Source of the DNA: an uncultured Desulfovibrio sp.
Lineage (GTDB): Bacteria > Desulfobacterota > Desulfovibrionia > Desulfovibrionales > Desulfovibrionaceae
DNA length: 64,000 nt
Direction of reading: 5' to 3'
Assembly: GCA_900553065.1 (NCBI GenBank)
Contig: USBZ01000001.1
Location: 76,370 to 140,369, forward strand
Made by a program: the position numbers and the translations under genes. Positions 1 to 9,048 of this stretch are shown here, one piece after another; position 1 is the stretch's first letter, and each line of letters opens with the position of its first letter. The notes beneath the pieces were generated by a model. The model made no database searches. It was not told the origin of the DNA and worked only from the letters and a program-made list of their open reading frames with translations.

Positions 1-9
1 AAAACGGCT

Positions 10-1123
10 CTATCCACGATGCTGTTCATGCTGCCAGAGCAGATAATCCCGCAGGAAGTCGTCAATACGTCCGTCGAGCACGGCCTCCACGTCGCCGCAC
101 TCCGAACCTGTGCGATGGTCCTTGACCAGTCGATAGGGCTGAAGCGTATAGGTACGGATCTGACTGCCGAAGGCAATGGCATCCTTTCCTGCATAGTCGG
201 CCTGACGGGCAGCGTCACGCTTGCTCTGCTCATAAGCGTACAGACGGGCCTTAAGCACGCGCATGGCGCTTTCACGGTTGCTCTGCTGCGAGCGTTCGTT
301 CTGACACTGAGCAACGATACCTGTGGGAATATGCGTAATGCGCACAGCCGATTCGGTCTTGTTGACGTGCTGACCGCCCGCACCGGACGCACGATATACA
401 TCCACGCGCAGATCGGCTTCCTTGATCTCAATGTTCGCAATTTCTCCCGCATCGGGAATGAGATCCACCGAGGCGAAGGAGGTATGCCTGCGCCCTGAAG
501 CGTCATAGGGAGAAATTCTGATGAGGCGATGAATCCCCTTCTCACCCTTGAGAATGCCGTAGGCATTTTCGCCCTGCATCCGGATGGTGACGGCCTTGAT
601 GCCCGCTTCTTCACCGGGAAGCAGGTCCACGATCTCGGCTTTAAGATGATGGGATTCCGCCCAGCGCAGATACATGCGTTCCAGCATTTCCGCCCAGTCC
701 TGCGCTTCGGTGCCGCCTGCGCCGGGATGGATGTCCAGCAGGGCGTCCATGTGATCCGCCTCTCCGCTGAGAAGTACGGTCATTTCCGTCTCTTTGAGCA
801 GCTTTTCCAGAATGTCGGTCTGCTCATTGAGCGTTTCCAGGGCTTCTTCTTCGCCGTCGGAAACAAAGCCGAGCCATTCCTCCATTTCTTCGTAGCTCTG
901 ACGAAGCTCGCGAAAACGGGCGACCTCGGCCTCAAGACGACTTTTCTCCCTGAGCACGGGGGTCAGCTTTTCCTGATCGGACCACGCATCGGGGCTGGAA
1001 ATGATCTTTTCTATTTCTTCAAGACGCGCCTCCCGCGAGGGCAGGTCAAAGACGCCCCCAGAGGGAATTGAATTGTTCGGCAAGGCTGTTGCAGCGGGAA
1101 CGAAGTTCGGCCAACTGAAGCAT
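10..1123 (-). CDS. prfB: Peptide chain release factor 2, with programmed +1 frameshift
   Basis: RF2 recognises UGA and UAA stop codons and releases the finished peptide from the ribosome. The main frame carries the peptidyl-hydrolysis motif GGQ (in GAGGQHVNKTES) and the family's coiled N-terminal region. The gene does not start in that frame. An ATG at 1123 opens a 25-codon leader (MLQLAELRS...) that meets an in-frame TGA at 1048-1046, preceded by CTT and a Shine-Dalgarno-like TGGGGG, followed by C. This CTT-TGA-C context is the classic RF2 autoregulatory frameshift. Shifting +1 joins the leader to the main frame, for a product of about 370 residues. It is the last gene of the lptD-comM-lnt-prfB string, 64 bases after lnt. 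Confidence 0.96.
1041..1063 (-). promoter_or_regulatory. prfB: prfB programmed +1 frameshift site
   Basis: On the minus strand the sequence reads CTC TGG GGG CGT CTT TGA C. It has a G-rich internal Shine-Dalgarno-like stretch, a slippery CTT codon and a poorly terminating TGAC at codon 26. Low RF2 makes the ribosome pause at TGA and slip forward one base, so RF2 controls its own synthesis. The codon position matches the well-known enterobacterial site. Confidence 0.95.
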
Positions 1124-1187
1124 GGTGTTCTATCCTTTCGTTATGGTATTTCCGCAAAGATGCGGATGATGAAAAATACGTGTCCGT

Positions 1188-2864
1188 TCAGCGCTTCCTG
1201 CGGATGAACAAGGGCAGGCACAGCAGAAGAAAAAGCGCCAGCCCTGCGGCAGGCAGCCACGGATGGAGATAAAAGTAAAGCGTATGTCCCTGCAAGGCAA
1301 GCGTTGTCGCCGAAAGGCTTCCGGGCAGGAAGAGCGCATAGCCGTCCTTTTCCGATCCCAGAGGATGGATGCCACCCAGAGGATCAAGCACCGCCGTGAT
1401 GCCGCTGTTGGTGGCACGCGCCACAAAACGGCCCTGCTCCACCGCTCTCATGAGAGAAAGCTGAAGATGCTGCACGGGGGCAGAGGTATAATCGTACCAC
1501 GCGTCGTTGCTGATGTTCAGAAGCAGCTCCGCTCCATCGGCCACACGCTGACGGGCCAGTTCCGGGAAAATGGCCTCATAGCAGATGAGCATGCCGAGAT
1601 TCACCTCTCTGCCGCTGCCGGTGCGCAGAGAAAACAGCTGCTCCTGTGTGCCGGGCTCAAAGCCCCCGAGTCCCTGAAGAAGGCTCTCAAAAATCTTCCA
1701 GTTCAGAACCGGCGGCAGATACTCGCCGAAAGGAACAAGGTGTTCCTTATCATAGAAGGACTCCTTTCCGTCCGGTTCAAGCAGGAAGGCACGGTTGTAC
1801 AGCAGCATTCTTCCCCCCGGCAGACGCTCCGTCCCGGGAGCGCCGAACAGCAGAGGAATACCGAGATCCTTGACAAAGGAGCGCAGCTCTCCTGCAAGGG
1901 CGCCTTCCGGATAGGCAAAGGGCATGGCAGTTTCCGGCCAGATCAGAAGATCCGGCAGAGCGGGCGCAAGCACGGCGTCGCCGTAAGCTTCAGAACGACC
2001 TGAAAACGCGGCCACATCCGAAGCGGACGGCGCTGACGAAGCGGCGCCGGAAAGCGCACCTACGTCGGAACGCACACCGTCGAGCGTGAGACGCATATAG
2101 CGCTCCAGCGTCTGACGCTGATACTCCGGCGACCATTTCACATCCTGCCGGACGCTTCCCTGCACCAGAAGAAGGGACACAGGTTCTCCCTCGGCTGCCA
2201 TGTCCTTCGGCAGCGCCGAAAGACGCCACAGGCCGAAGCCCGTTGTTACCGCCAGAATGAAGACAGCTCCGGCAAGAAGCGCCGCCCCGCTTCCCGAAAA
2301 ATTCCGGCTCTTCCGCAGAGCCAGAACCCCTTCGCAGGCAAGGCAGGCCGAAAAGGCCAGAATTCCGGAAAAGACATATTCGCCGAACACGCTCAAAGGC
2401 TGAATGAACACGGGCCACGCCGCAAGTCCTGAAGAAAGCGTCAGCCAGGGAAAGCCCGTACCGAACCATCCCCGCACCCACTCCAGAAGAAACCACAGAA
2501 CGCCGGCCGCCGCACAGCGGCGCCATGCGGAAAGCGTGCTCAGCCGGGCAACGCCCCAGGAGAACAGTCCGCCCCAGAGCGCCACATACATGCCGAGCAG
2601 AATGGAGCAGGGAACGGCCAGAGCCCAGGGAAAATATCCGTATTTATGCGCGGCTACGGCAATCCAGTACAGCGCGGCCGCCGCTCCGGGAATGCCGGCG
2701 CACCACCCCGTTCTGAACGGAGCTCTGCCCTGCGAAGCAAGATAGAGCGCCGCAGGATAACCGAGCATGACCAGAGGCAGATGCATGAAGGGATTGGGAG
2801 TTCCCAGAAAAAGCGCCAGCGAGGCCGCGGCACAGAGAACGCAGCTGCGCAGAGAAAACGTCAT
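1188..2864 (-). CDS. lnt: Apolipoprotein N-acyltransferase
   Basis: Lnt transfers an acyl chain from phospholipid to the N-terminal cysteine of lipoproteins at the periplasmic face of the inner membrane, the last step of lipoprotein maturation. The 558-residue product has an N-terminal block of hydrophobic segments (roughly residues 1-210), a nitrilase-like periplasmic domain and a C-terminal membrane anchor followed by RRKR. The catalytic triad is visible: Glu in LIWPETAMPF, Lys in KEHLVPFGEY and Cys in MLICYEAIFPE. Its ATG overlaps the comM stop (ATGA), which indicates translational coupling. Its substrates in this window would include the three predicted lipoproteins. Length is slightly above the usual 510-520 residues. 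Confidence 0.95.
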   Translation of the reverse strand: MTFSLRSCVLCAAASLALFLGTPNPFMHLPLVMLGYPAALYLASQGRAPFRTGWCAGIPGAAAALYWIAVAAHKYGYFPWALAVPCSILLGMYVALWGGLFSWGVARLSTLSAWRRCAAAGVLWFLLEWVRGWFGTGFPWLTLSSGLAAWPVFIQPLSVFGEYVFSGILAFSACLACEGVLALRKSRNFSGSGAALLAGAVFILAVTTGFGLWRLSALPKDMAAEGEPVSLLLVQGSVRQDVKWSPEYQRQTLERYMRLTLDGVRSDVGALSGAASSAPSASDVAAFSGRSEAYGDAVLAPALPDLLIWPETAMPFAYPEGALAGELRSFVKDLGIPLLFGAPGTERLPGGRMLLYNRAFLLEPDGKESFYDKEHLVPFGEYLPPVLNWKIFESLLQGLGGFEPGTQEQLFSLRTGSGREVNLGMLICYEAIFPELARQRVADGAELLLNISNDAWYDYTSAPVQHLQLSLMRAVEQGRFVARATNSGITAVLDPLGGIHPLGSEKDGYALFLPGSLSATTLALQGHTLYFYLHPWLPAAGLALFLLLCLPLFIRRKR

Positions 2865-4381
2865 GGCAGTCTCCTGTCGAGGACGCGGCAGCTCACAGCT
2901 TCCGCAAGATGCCGAAGCGAGATGGACTGCGCGCCGTCAAGATCGGCGATGGTTCTCGCCACACGAAGAATACGGGTACAGGCTCTGGCGGAAAGAGAAA
3001 GCGCGTTCACGGCATTTCCCAGAAACTCATGTTCCTGACTGCCGAGACGGCAGTATTCATCGAGCATTCCGCCCGAGAGATCGGCATTGGTCCGGCAGCC
3101 GGTTCCCCGAAACCTTGCGCTCTGAATTTCTCTGGCCCGGGTTACTCTCTCCCGAACCTGCGCGGAAGTCGGCCCGGTGCGCCCGGCCCGCATTTCCTCA
3201 TAGGAAACGGACGGAACCTCCACATGCAGGTCGATGCGGTCCAGAAGCGGCCCGGAAAGCTTGGCCCGATAGCGGGCAACGGCCTGTGTCGAGCAGGTAC
3301 ACTCATGTCTCGGATCGGTACTGTATCCGCAGGGACAGGGATTCATGGCTGCAAGGAGCATGAAGTCCGCAGGATAGGACACCGCGTAGGCGGCACGGGA
3401 AATAAATACTCTGCCCTGCTCCAGCGGCTGCCGGAGCACTTCCAGCGCCTGCCTCTGAAATTCGGGAAGTTCGTCGAGGAAAAGCACGCCGCGATGCGCG
3501 AGGCTGACCTCACCGGGACGAGGCGGCACGCCTCCGCCGATAAGCGCCACACTGGAATCGCTGTGATGAGGCGTTCGGAAGGGACGCGTCCGAACGAGTC
3601 CTCCGCCCTCCAGCATTCGGGCCACGCTATAAATCTTGGTCACTTCAAGAGCCTCTTCCATTTGAAGAGGCGGAAGAATACCCGGCATGCGCCGGGCCAG
3701 CATGGTCTTGCCGCTGCCGGGAGGACCGATGAACAAAAGATTATGCGCGCCCGCCGCGGCGATTTCCATCGCCCGCTTGGCCTTTTCCTGCCCTCTGACG
3801 TCCGCCAGATCGGGAATGACCTCGTCTGAGCCGGCCCCAGGCTGCGGCTGAACGGCGGCAAGTTCCGCCTTTCCTGCCAGAAAAGCGGCAGCTTCGGCAA
3901 GCGTGCGCGGAGCCATGACGTCAATGCCTTCAACAATGGCTGCTTCCTGCGCATTGTCTGGAGCGACAAGAACGCCTCTCGCGCCTTCATCCCGGGCCAG
4001 AAGCGCCAGAGGAAGCACGCCGGAGACAGGCTTGAGCCGACCGTCAAGAGACAGTTCCGCGGCAAAGAACCAGCTTTTCAGGCTCTCCGCGGGCAGCACT
4101 CCGGAGGCCGCAAGAAGTCCGAGCGCCAGCGGAAGATCATAGGCCGTGCCTTCCTTGCGCCGGTCGGCCGGAGCCAGATTGACGGTAATACGGCCGGGCG
4201 CAAGGCGAAAGGAGGAGTTCTGCAGAGCCTTGAGCACTCTTTCCCGGGATTCACGAACCGCGCCCTCGGCAAGTCCCACCATAATAAAGGAGGGCAGCCC
4301 CTGACGCGTGTAATCCACCTCCAGATCGACCCGGAAGGCATCTACGCCCTGAATCGCTCCGCAGGAAAGCTGAACCACCAT
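2861..4381 (-). CDS. comM: YifB/ComM-family Mg-chelatase-like AAA+ ATPase
   Basis: This is a ComM/YifB-type AAA+ protein. In transformable bacteria ComM is a branch-migration helicase that helps integrate incoming single-stranded DNA; in other bacteria the role is less clear. The 506-residue protein has the N-terminal ChlI-like domain (MVVQLSCGAIQGVDAF..., FIMVGLAEGAVRESRERV), Walker A in IGPPGSGKTML, Walker B in VLFLDELPEF, and a Cys-rich CPCGYSTDPRHECTC segment typical of the family. I chose the ATG at 4381, where family similarity begins, rather than an open extension 96 bases upstream that would overlap lptD. It starts 8 bases after the lptD stop and overlaps lnt by 4 bases. Confidence 0.92.
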   Translation of the reverse strand: MVVQLSCGAIQGVDAFRVDLEVDYTRQGLPSFIMVGLAEGAVRESRERVLKALQNSSFRLAPGRITVNLAPADRRKEGTAYDLPLALGLLAASGVLPAESLKSWFFAAELSLDGRLKPVSGVLPLALLARDEGARGVLVAPDNAQEAAIVEGIDVMAPRTLAEAAAFLAGKAELAAVQPQPGAGSDEVIPDLADVRGQEKAKRAMEIAAAGAHNLLFIGPPGSGKTMLARRMPGILPPLQMEEALEVTKIYSVARMLEGGGLVRTRPFRTPHHSDSSVALIGGGVPPRPGEVSLAHRGVLFLDELPEFQRQALEVLRQPLEQGRVFISRAAYAVSYPADFMLLAAMNPCPCGYSTDPRHECTCSTQAVARYRAKLSGPLLDRIDLHVEVPSVSYEEMRAGRTGPTSAQVRERVTRAREIQSARFRGTGCRTNADLSGGMLDEYCRLGSQEHEFLGNAVNALSLSARACTRILRVARTIADLDGAQSISLRHLAEAVSCRVLDRRLP

Positions 4382-4389
4382 GACCGGCC

Positions 4390-6705
4390 TCAAAAATTCA
4401 ATCCGGGCAGTTCCAGGATAAGCCTGTAGGACTCGTCTTTGGCCTTGCTCCGTATGGAACCGAGGATATGGAAGCACTGATGGTAATAGCCGATGGTAAA
4501 GCGGCGTTCGTAGTTTTTGCCGGTTTCGATATTGTCCTGCGTATAGTAATTGAACGAAATGCTGCTCGTGGGGCGGAAGGTAACGGAGTTGGTGAGAAGA
4601 CGCTGTCTGTCCGTGAAGTCAATATCGTGCACGTTGTCGCGCTTCATTTCATCAAGGTAGTTGTAATACTCGTTACGGGTACTGTAGGCCACGCTCCAGG
4701 AGCCCCACCGGGCATTGGAGAGCGTCGCACCGGTATCGCTTCGGGTCACGCCATCGCCGTACATGGAAACATACAGTCTGTTCCACAGGCTCAGCCACTC
4801 CGTCGGATGGAATTCCAGATGAGAATAGGTATCCATGACAGGCTTGCGTTCGTACTGATCGCGGAAATCGGTACGGCTGGCTTCATCGATATCGTAGCCG
4901 GTAGCGATCTCCCAGCGCACGGGATCAAAGTAGGACTCGGTAGTCGTGTAAACGCCCTTGGCTCCGGATACGGTATCCCTTCTTGCCGTCACGATATTGG
5001 TCACGGAAAGACGTACTCTCTGCGACGGCTTGAGGCGATCATTCTCCTCAAAGATGGGGTTGTCGGACTGATCCTTGTCGGGGGTCCAGGCATAGGTCAG
5101 ACGGGGCTGTATTCTGTGCCGTACGCCGGTCCAGCTGGACTTGCCCACATTTTCCGCCACCGCTTCAAGATGATTTTCGGGAAGATCCCATACCCGGGAA
5201 AACTGCGTGAAGGCCGTGGCGCTCACGTCGGGAATGAAACGGTCCTTGGTGCCGCCGCCGCGAGTCCAGCTCTTGGAATCGTCGAACGGTACATGATTGC
5301 TGTTGTAGTAGGTCTGACGCACGCCGCCGCTCACCAGAAGCGACGCTCCGGGAAGGGCCAGAGGCAGACTCAGCTCGGGATGAATTTCCGTGCGCAGGCC
5401 GCGAACACCCTTGGCGCGATATTCATAGGTGCTGGACACTTCGCCCTGAAGTTCCAGAGGCAGGCCTTCCATGAGACTGCCCTTGAACAGATAGGCGCTC
5501 ACAGGCAGGCGCTGTACCGTAGTATCCTCACTGTGAGGCAGGTTGCCGTGCCCGAAGGAGGGATCCTGCTCGTAGCGGAATCCCGCGGTCACCATGAAGC
5601 GATCCCAGTTGCGGTACAGGTATCCTTCGCTCACACGATTCTTATCCACTTCCGGCAGATCGCGGCCAAACATATCGTAGAGCGAATCACGGGTACGGTT
5701 GAATCCGGTACGCATGTCGCGGAACTGCCGAAGGAAGTTCTGATCGGAGGTGTAATCGAGGTTGTAGCGGTAACGCCATCCGGAATCGCCGAGGAATCCG
5801 TCGCCCATGCCGCGCAACCAGAAGCGCTCTTCATTGGTATTGACCTTGCCGTCGGTATCGTTGACGGGGTCGAAGATGTCGGAACGGAAGGTATGCTTGT
5901 CGTACAGGGCGTCGAAGGCCAGCCAGGTCTTTTCCTTGTCACGGGTATGCGAACGATACTCAATGCCGGGCATGAAGCCCGCCTTGCTCATGTAGGTACC
6001 GTAAAACGTCAGGTCGCGACTCTCATCGATGACATGAAAATACGGCTGGGAGAAGAACACGCCGTTCAGGCTACTGTAGCCGAAGTCGGGCATAAGCAGA
6101 CCGGACTGCCGGGTGGTCTTGGCAGGAAGCACCATGTAAGGGGCGTCGATAAGGGGCGTATTGAGAATATTGAGCGTCGTATGCGAAAGCTTGGCATAGC
6201 CGTCGATTTCGATTTCCGCCTCATCCGCCGCCAGAGACCACGCGGGCACATCACCGTCGCAGGCCGTCACCTTGGCATCGCGGAAGCGGTAGCGATCGCC
6301 GAAAAGCTTGTCCACCCTTTCGCCGGTCACATACATGTGAGGACCGGCAATGAAAATGGAGCCATCCTTCAGCCATCCGGTACGGGAGGTGAGGTCGAAC
6401 TCGGCCTCAGCCGCGTTCAGCATGTCGCGTCCCATTCTGGCTTCCACATTGCCCTGAATGAAAATCCAGTTCGTCGTGGTATAGTAACGGGCAAAATCCG
6501 CCTTCAGATAGTCTTCACCACGCTGAAGCAGCACATTGCCCGAAGCTTCGACGATAACGCCATCATCCAGGCTCACCACATTATCGGCATTGAGCGTCCA
6601 GGGCACGTCCCCTTTGGTTGTGAGCGACTTCTGTCCGTCTCCGGCCTGAGACGGCATTGCACACAGAAACAGACATGCCAGCGCCGTTAAAACGGTGAGA
6701 ATCAT
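4390..6705 (-). CDS. lptD: LPS-assembly protein LptD (OstA/Imp)
   Basis: LptD is the outer-membrane beta-barrel that, with the LptE plug, inserts lipopolysaccharide into the outer leaflet. The 771-residue product begins with a cleavable signal peptide (MILTVLTALACLFLCAMPSQA). An OstA/LptA-like jellyroll follows (LNADNVVSLDDGVIVEASGNV; about residues 30-180), then the family signature region TACDGDVPAWSLAADEAEI and the barrel strands, ending in the aromatic-rich LELPGLNF. The ATG at 6705 is preferred because it begins the signal peptide. Upstream in-frame codons would add 35 residues. Fewer cysteines are visible than in the E. coli protein, where four form disulfides. It heads the lptD-comM-lnt-prfB cluster. 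Confidence 0.93.
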   Translation of the reverse strand: MILTVLTALACLFLCAMPSQAGDGQKSLTTKGDVPWTLNADNVVSLDDGVIVEASGNVLLQRGEDYLKADFARYYTTTNWIFIQGNVEARMGRDMLNAAEAEFDLTSRTGWLKDGSIFIAGPHMYVTGERVDKLFGDRYRFRDAKVTACDGDVPAWSLAADEAEIEIDGYAKLSHTTLNILNTPLIDAPYMVLPAKTTRQSGLLMPDFGYSSLNGVFFSQPYFHVIDESRDLTFYGTYMSKAGFMPGIEYRSHTRDKEKTWLAFDALYDKHTFRSDIFDPVNDTDGKVNTNEERFWLRGMGDGFLGDSGWRYRYNLDYTSDQNFLRQFRDMRTGFNRTRDSLYDMFGRDLPEVDKNRVSEGYLYRNWDRFMVTAGFRYEQDPSFGHGNLPHSEDTTVQRLPVSAYLFKGSLMEGLPLELQGEVSSTYEYRAKGVRGLRTEIHPELSLPLALPGASLLVSGGVRQTYYNSNHVPFDDSKSWTRGGGTKDRFIPDVSATAFTQFSRVWDLPENHLEAVAENVGKSSWTGVRHRIQPRLTYAWTPDKDQSDNPIFEENDRLKPSQRVRLSVTNIVTARRDTVSGAKGVYTTTESYFDPVRWEIATGYDIDEASRTDFRDQYERKPVMDTYSHLEFHPTEWLSLWNRLYVSMYGDGVTRSDTGATLSNARWGSWSVAYSTRNEYYNYLDEMKRDNVHDIDFTDRQRLLTNSVTFRPTSSISFNYYTQDNIETGKNYERRFTIGYYHQCFHILGSIRSKAKDESYRLILELPGLNF

Positions 6706-6872
6706 GCGCCACAACGATGAAAAGCAAGCAGAAGAAAAAAACACGGCATATTCCGGGTTGCAAGACGGGAAAAGAGGCGGTAGAGGCAGAAAAGAAACAC
6801 AGAAAAGCATCCGCCGGACGCGACGGCCGGCCTTTCAGCCGGAAGCAGCTTTCATAGCATACAACGAGAGCG

Positions 6873-6896
6873 AAAAAAAGCCCCCGGACAGGGCTT
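6873..6896 (-). terminator. Terminator-like hairpin in the lptD/alr divergent region
   Basis: On the minus strand AAGCCC, an 8-base loop and GGGCTT are followed by seven T. The element lies 168 bases upstream of the lptD start and on its strand, so it could be an attenuator in a long lptD leader or could block antisense transcription coming out of alr. The short stem makes it uncertain. Confidence 0.4.
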
Positions 6897-6928
6897 AACG
6901 CCGAACGCCTCGTAAACGGGAGTCATTC

Positions 6929-8041
6929 ATGACAGAGCCTTCATGCCAGGTACGCATACACTGGGACCATTTCCGCCGCAACCTCGACACCCTGATGCAG
7001 AAAGGGCATACGCTCATGCCCGTCATCAAGGCGGACGCCTACGGTCACGGCGTACAGGAGGCGGCCAAAGTTCTGGAAGAGGCCGGAACGGGCTGGGCGG
7101 CGGCCGGTACGATGAAGGAAGCGGCCATTGTCCGCAGGAGCGGTTTTTCCGGACACATCGTTGCTCTCCTCAGCAGCACTCCCACAGCTGAGGACGTGCG
7201 TCTCGCTCTGGACATGCATCTGTCGCCGCTCATCCACAACTGGGAAGGCATGAACGCCGTCAAGGCGGCGGTACAATCTCTTCACGGACATCTCGATATC
7301 GCCGTCAAGGTTGATACCGGCATGCATCGTCTGGGCTTTACGCTGTCCGACATGGAACAGGTAGCCGAATTTCTTGCGGAAACGCCGGAACTGTCGCCCC
7401 TCGTTCAGATTTCTCATCTGGCCGTGGCCGACGATCCCGTCAGAAGCGAATATACCGGACGGCAGTGCGAAATCTTCTACAGCGCGGCAGAGATCATGCA
7501 CCGGCGCTTTCCCGAGATGCGCTGCTCTCTCGGCAATACCGCAGGACTCGTGGAAGACATCACGCACAAAGACGACATCTGCCGTCCGGGAATTGCGCTG
7601 TACGGATGCGATCCTCTTTTCGGCACACCCCATGAGGGCGTCTGCGGCCCGCTGCTGCCCGTCATGGAAGTCACGGCGCCGCTCGTCAGCGTTCATCCTC
7701 TTCATAAGGGAGAAGGCATAAGCTACGGCCTCACCTATACGGCGGACTCGGAACGGCTGGTCGGCTGGGTGGCCATAGGCTATGCCGACGGCTACCGGCG
7801 CAATCCAGCGCCGGGCACCTGCATGTGCATAAACGGCAAACGCGTTCCCGTGATCGGCAGAGTGGCCATGCAGATGACCTGCGTGGATCTTACCGACCTT
7901 CCCAGCCGCCCTGCCCCGGGCGACACCGTTCATATTCTGGGAGGCCCCGGTAACGCCGTCACCGCGCAGGATCTGGCCGACTGGTGGGGAACCATTCCCT
8001 ATGAGGTGACCTGCCTTCTGGGAAAAAATCGTATGGCATGA
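6929..8041 (+). CDS. alr: Alanine racemase
   Basis: This PLP-dependent enzyme interconverts L- and D-alanine, supplying D-Ala for peptidoglycan. The 370-residue product has the PLP lysine in the canonical VIKADAYGHG motif near residue 35, the N-terminal TIM barrel, and a C-terminal beta domain containing the catalytic-tyrosine region (EGISYGLTYTA) and RVAMQMTCVDLT. The start is supported by GGGAG six bases upstream of the ATG. It stands alone on the plus strand, divergent from lptD, and is closed by a strong terminator shared with the converging pyrKD operon. Confidence 0.96.
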   Translation: MTEPSCQVRIHWDHFRRNLDTLMQKGHTLMPVIKADAYGHGVQEAAKVLEEAGTGWAAAGTMKEAAIVRRSGFSGHIVALLSSTPTAEDVRLALDMHLSPLIHNWEGMNAVKAAVQSLHGHLDIAVKVDTGMHRLGFTLSDMEQVAEFLAETPELSPLVQISHLAVADDPVRSEYTGRQCEIFYSAAEIMHRRFPEMRCSLGNTAGLVEDITHKDDICRPGIALYGCDPLFGTPHEGVCGPLLPVMEVTAPLVSVHPLHKGEGISYGLTYTADSERLVGWVAIGYADGYRRNPAPGTCMCINGKRVPVIGRVAMQMTCVDLTDLPSRPAPGDTVHILGGPGNAVTAQDLADWWGTIPYEVTCLLGKNRMA

Positions 8042-8080
8042 CCAAAGCGCTGATGTCCGCAGCAAAGATACAAAACACCA

Positions 8081-8103
8081 AGGGGGCCTTTCGGCCCCCT
8101 TTT
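8081..8103. terminator. Bidirectional terminator between alr and pyrD
   Basis: AGGGGGCC-TTTC-GGCCCCCT followed by TTTT forms a perfect 8-bp GC-rich hairpin. It lies 39 bases after the alr stop and 27 bases beyond the pyrD stop on the other strand, so it can end both transcripts. Confidence 0.9.
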
Positions 8104-8130
8104 CATATTTCAGAATCAGACTCTGAAAGC

Positions 8131-9048
8131 TTACGCCTCCAGAGAACCCCGAAACGCATTCAGATTGTCAATGCCGAGCTGCTCGCAAAGGGCGGGCAGT
8201 TCGCGAATGATGCGGAAAATCGTACCGGGATCACTGAAGTTCGCCGTGCCCACGGCCACGGCATGAGCGCCGGCCAGAATGAACTCCAGAACATCGTGAG
8301 CCGAACGCACGCCGCCCACGCCGATGATGGGAACCTGCACCACTTTTGCTATCTGCCACACGCAGTGCAGAGCCAGAGGCTTCACGGCCGCTCCGGACAG
8401 TCCGCCGATAACGCTGCCGAGCATGGGTCTGCGGGTCATGATGTCCACCGCCAGTCCCTGCACCGTGCCGATGCAGGAAATGATGTCCGCCCCGGCCGCT
8501 TCCACGGCCTTGGCCACTTCAACGATGTCCATAATCTGGGGCGAAAGCTTGGCAATGACGGGCTTGCCGCCTGCCGCCCGCTTGACGGCGTTGACGGCTC
8601 GCGCGGCCGTTACCGGGTTCTGACAGAAGCGCTGCCCTGCCCTGTGATCGTTCCGGCAGGAAAGGTTCACTTCCAGCGCGGCCACGCCTCTGGATTCGGA
8701 AAGCACGGAGGCAAGAGCAGCAAAATCATCCACATTGGACGCGTTCAGGTTGGGAATGATCGGCACTTCCTGCCAGGGCAGTTCCGGCAGAATATTCTTC
8801 ACGAAGTGATCCGCGCCGTCATTCTGCGTACCTATGGCGCTCAGCATGCCGGAAGGCGTTTCCGCAATGCGGGGCATGGGAGCACCGGCGCAGGGATGCA
8901 GCGTAAGCCCGTTGGTAATGATGCCGCCGAGCTGAGAAATATCGCCGTAGGGGAGATATTCAAGGCCGCTGCCGAACGTGCCCGCCGCGCTGAGCACGGG
9001 ATTCTTCAGTTCCAGACGATCGTGGACGAGAGAGACGCGAAGATCCAT
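8131..9048 (-). CDS. pyrD: Dihydroorotate dehydrogenase, class 1B catalytic subunit
   Basis: PyrD oxidises dihydroorotate to orotate on FMN in pyrimidine synthesis. In the class 1B enzyme electrons pass through PyrK to NAD+. The 305-residue sequence shows a TIM-barrel FMN protein with LKNPVLSAAGTFGSG, the active-site Cys in EVNLSCRND, KLSPQIMD, and the C-terminal phosphate-binding IGVGGVRSAHD and AVAVGTANF. I place the start at the ATG at 9048, six bases after GGAG; a GTG one codon earlier is too close to it. The pyrK stop overlaps this start (TGATG), so the two subunits are translationally coupled. Confidence 0.95.
   Translation of the reverse strand: MDLRVSLVHDRLELKNPVLSAAGTFGSGLEYLPYGDISQLGGIITNGLTLHPCAGAPMPRIAETPSGMLSAIGTQNDGADHFVKNILPELPWQEVPIIPNLNASNVDDFAALASVLSESRGVAALEVNLSCRNDHRAGQRFCQNPVTAARAVNAVKRAAGGKPVIAKLSPQIMDIVEVAKAVEAAGADIISCIGTVQGLAVDIMTRRPMLGSVIGGLSGAAVKPLALHCVWQIAKVVQVPIIGVGGVRSAHDVLEFILAGAHAVAVGTANFSDPGTIFRIIRELPALCEQLGIDNLNAFRGSLEA

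Noticed and set aside
4468..6690. 740-codon open frame on the plus strand within lptD
   Set aside because: Antisense to the lptD barrel, with no recognisable domain and no ribosome-binding site.
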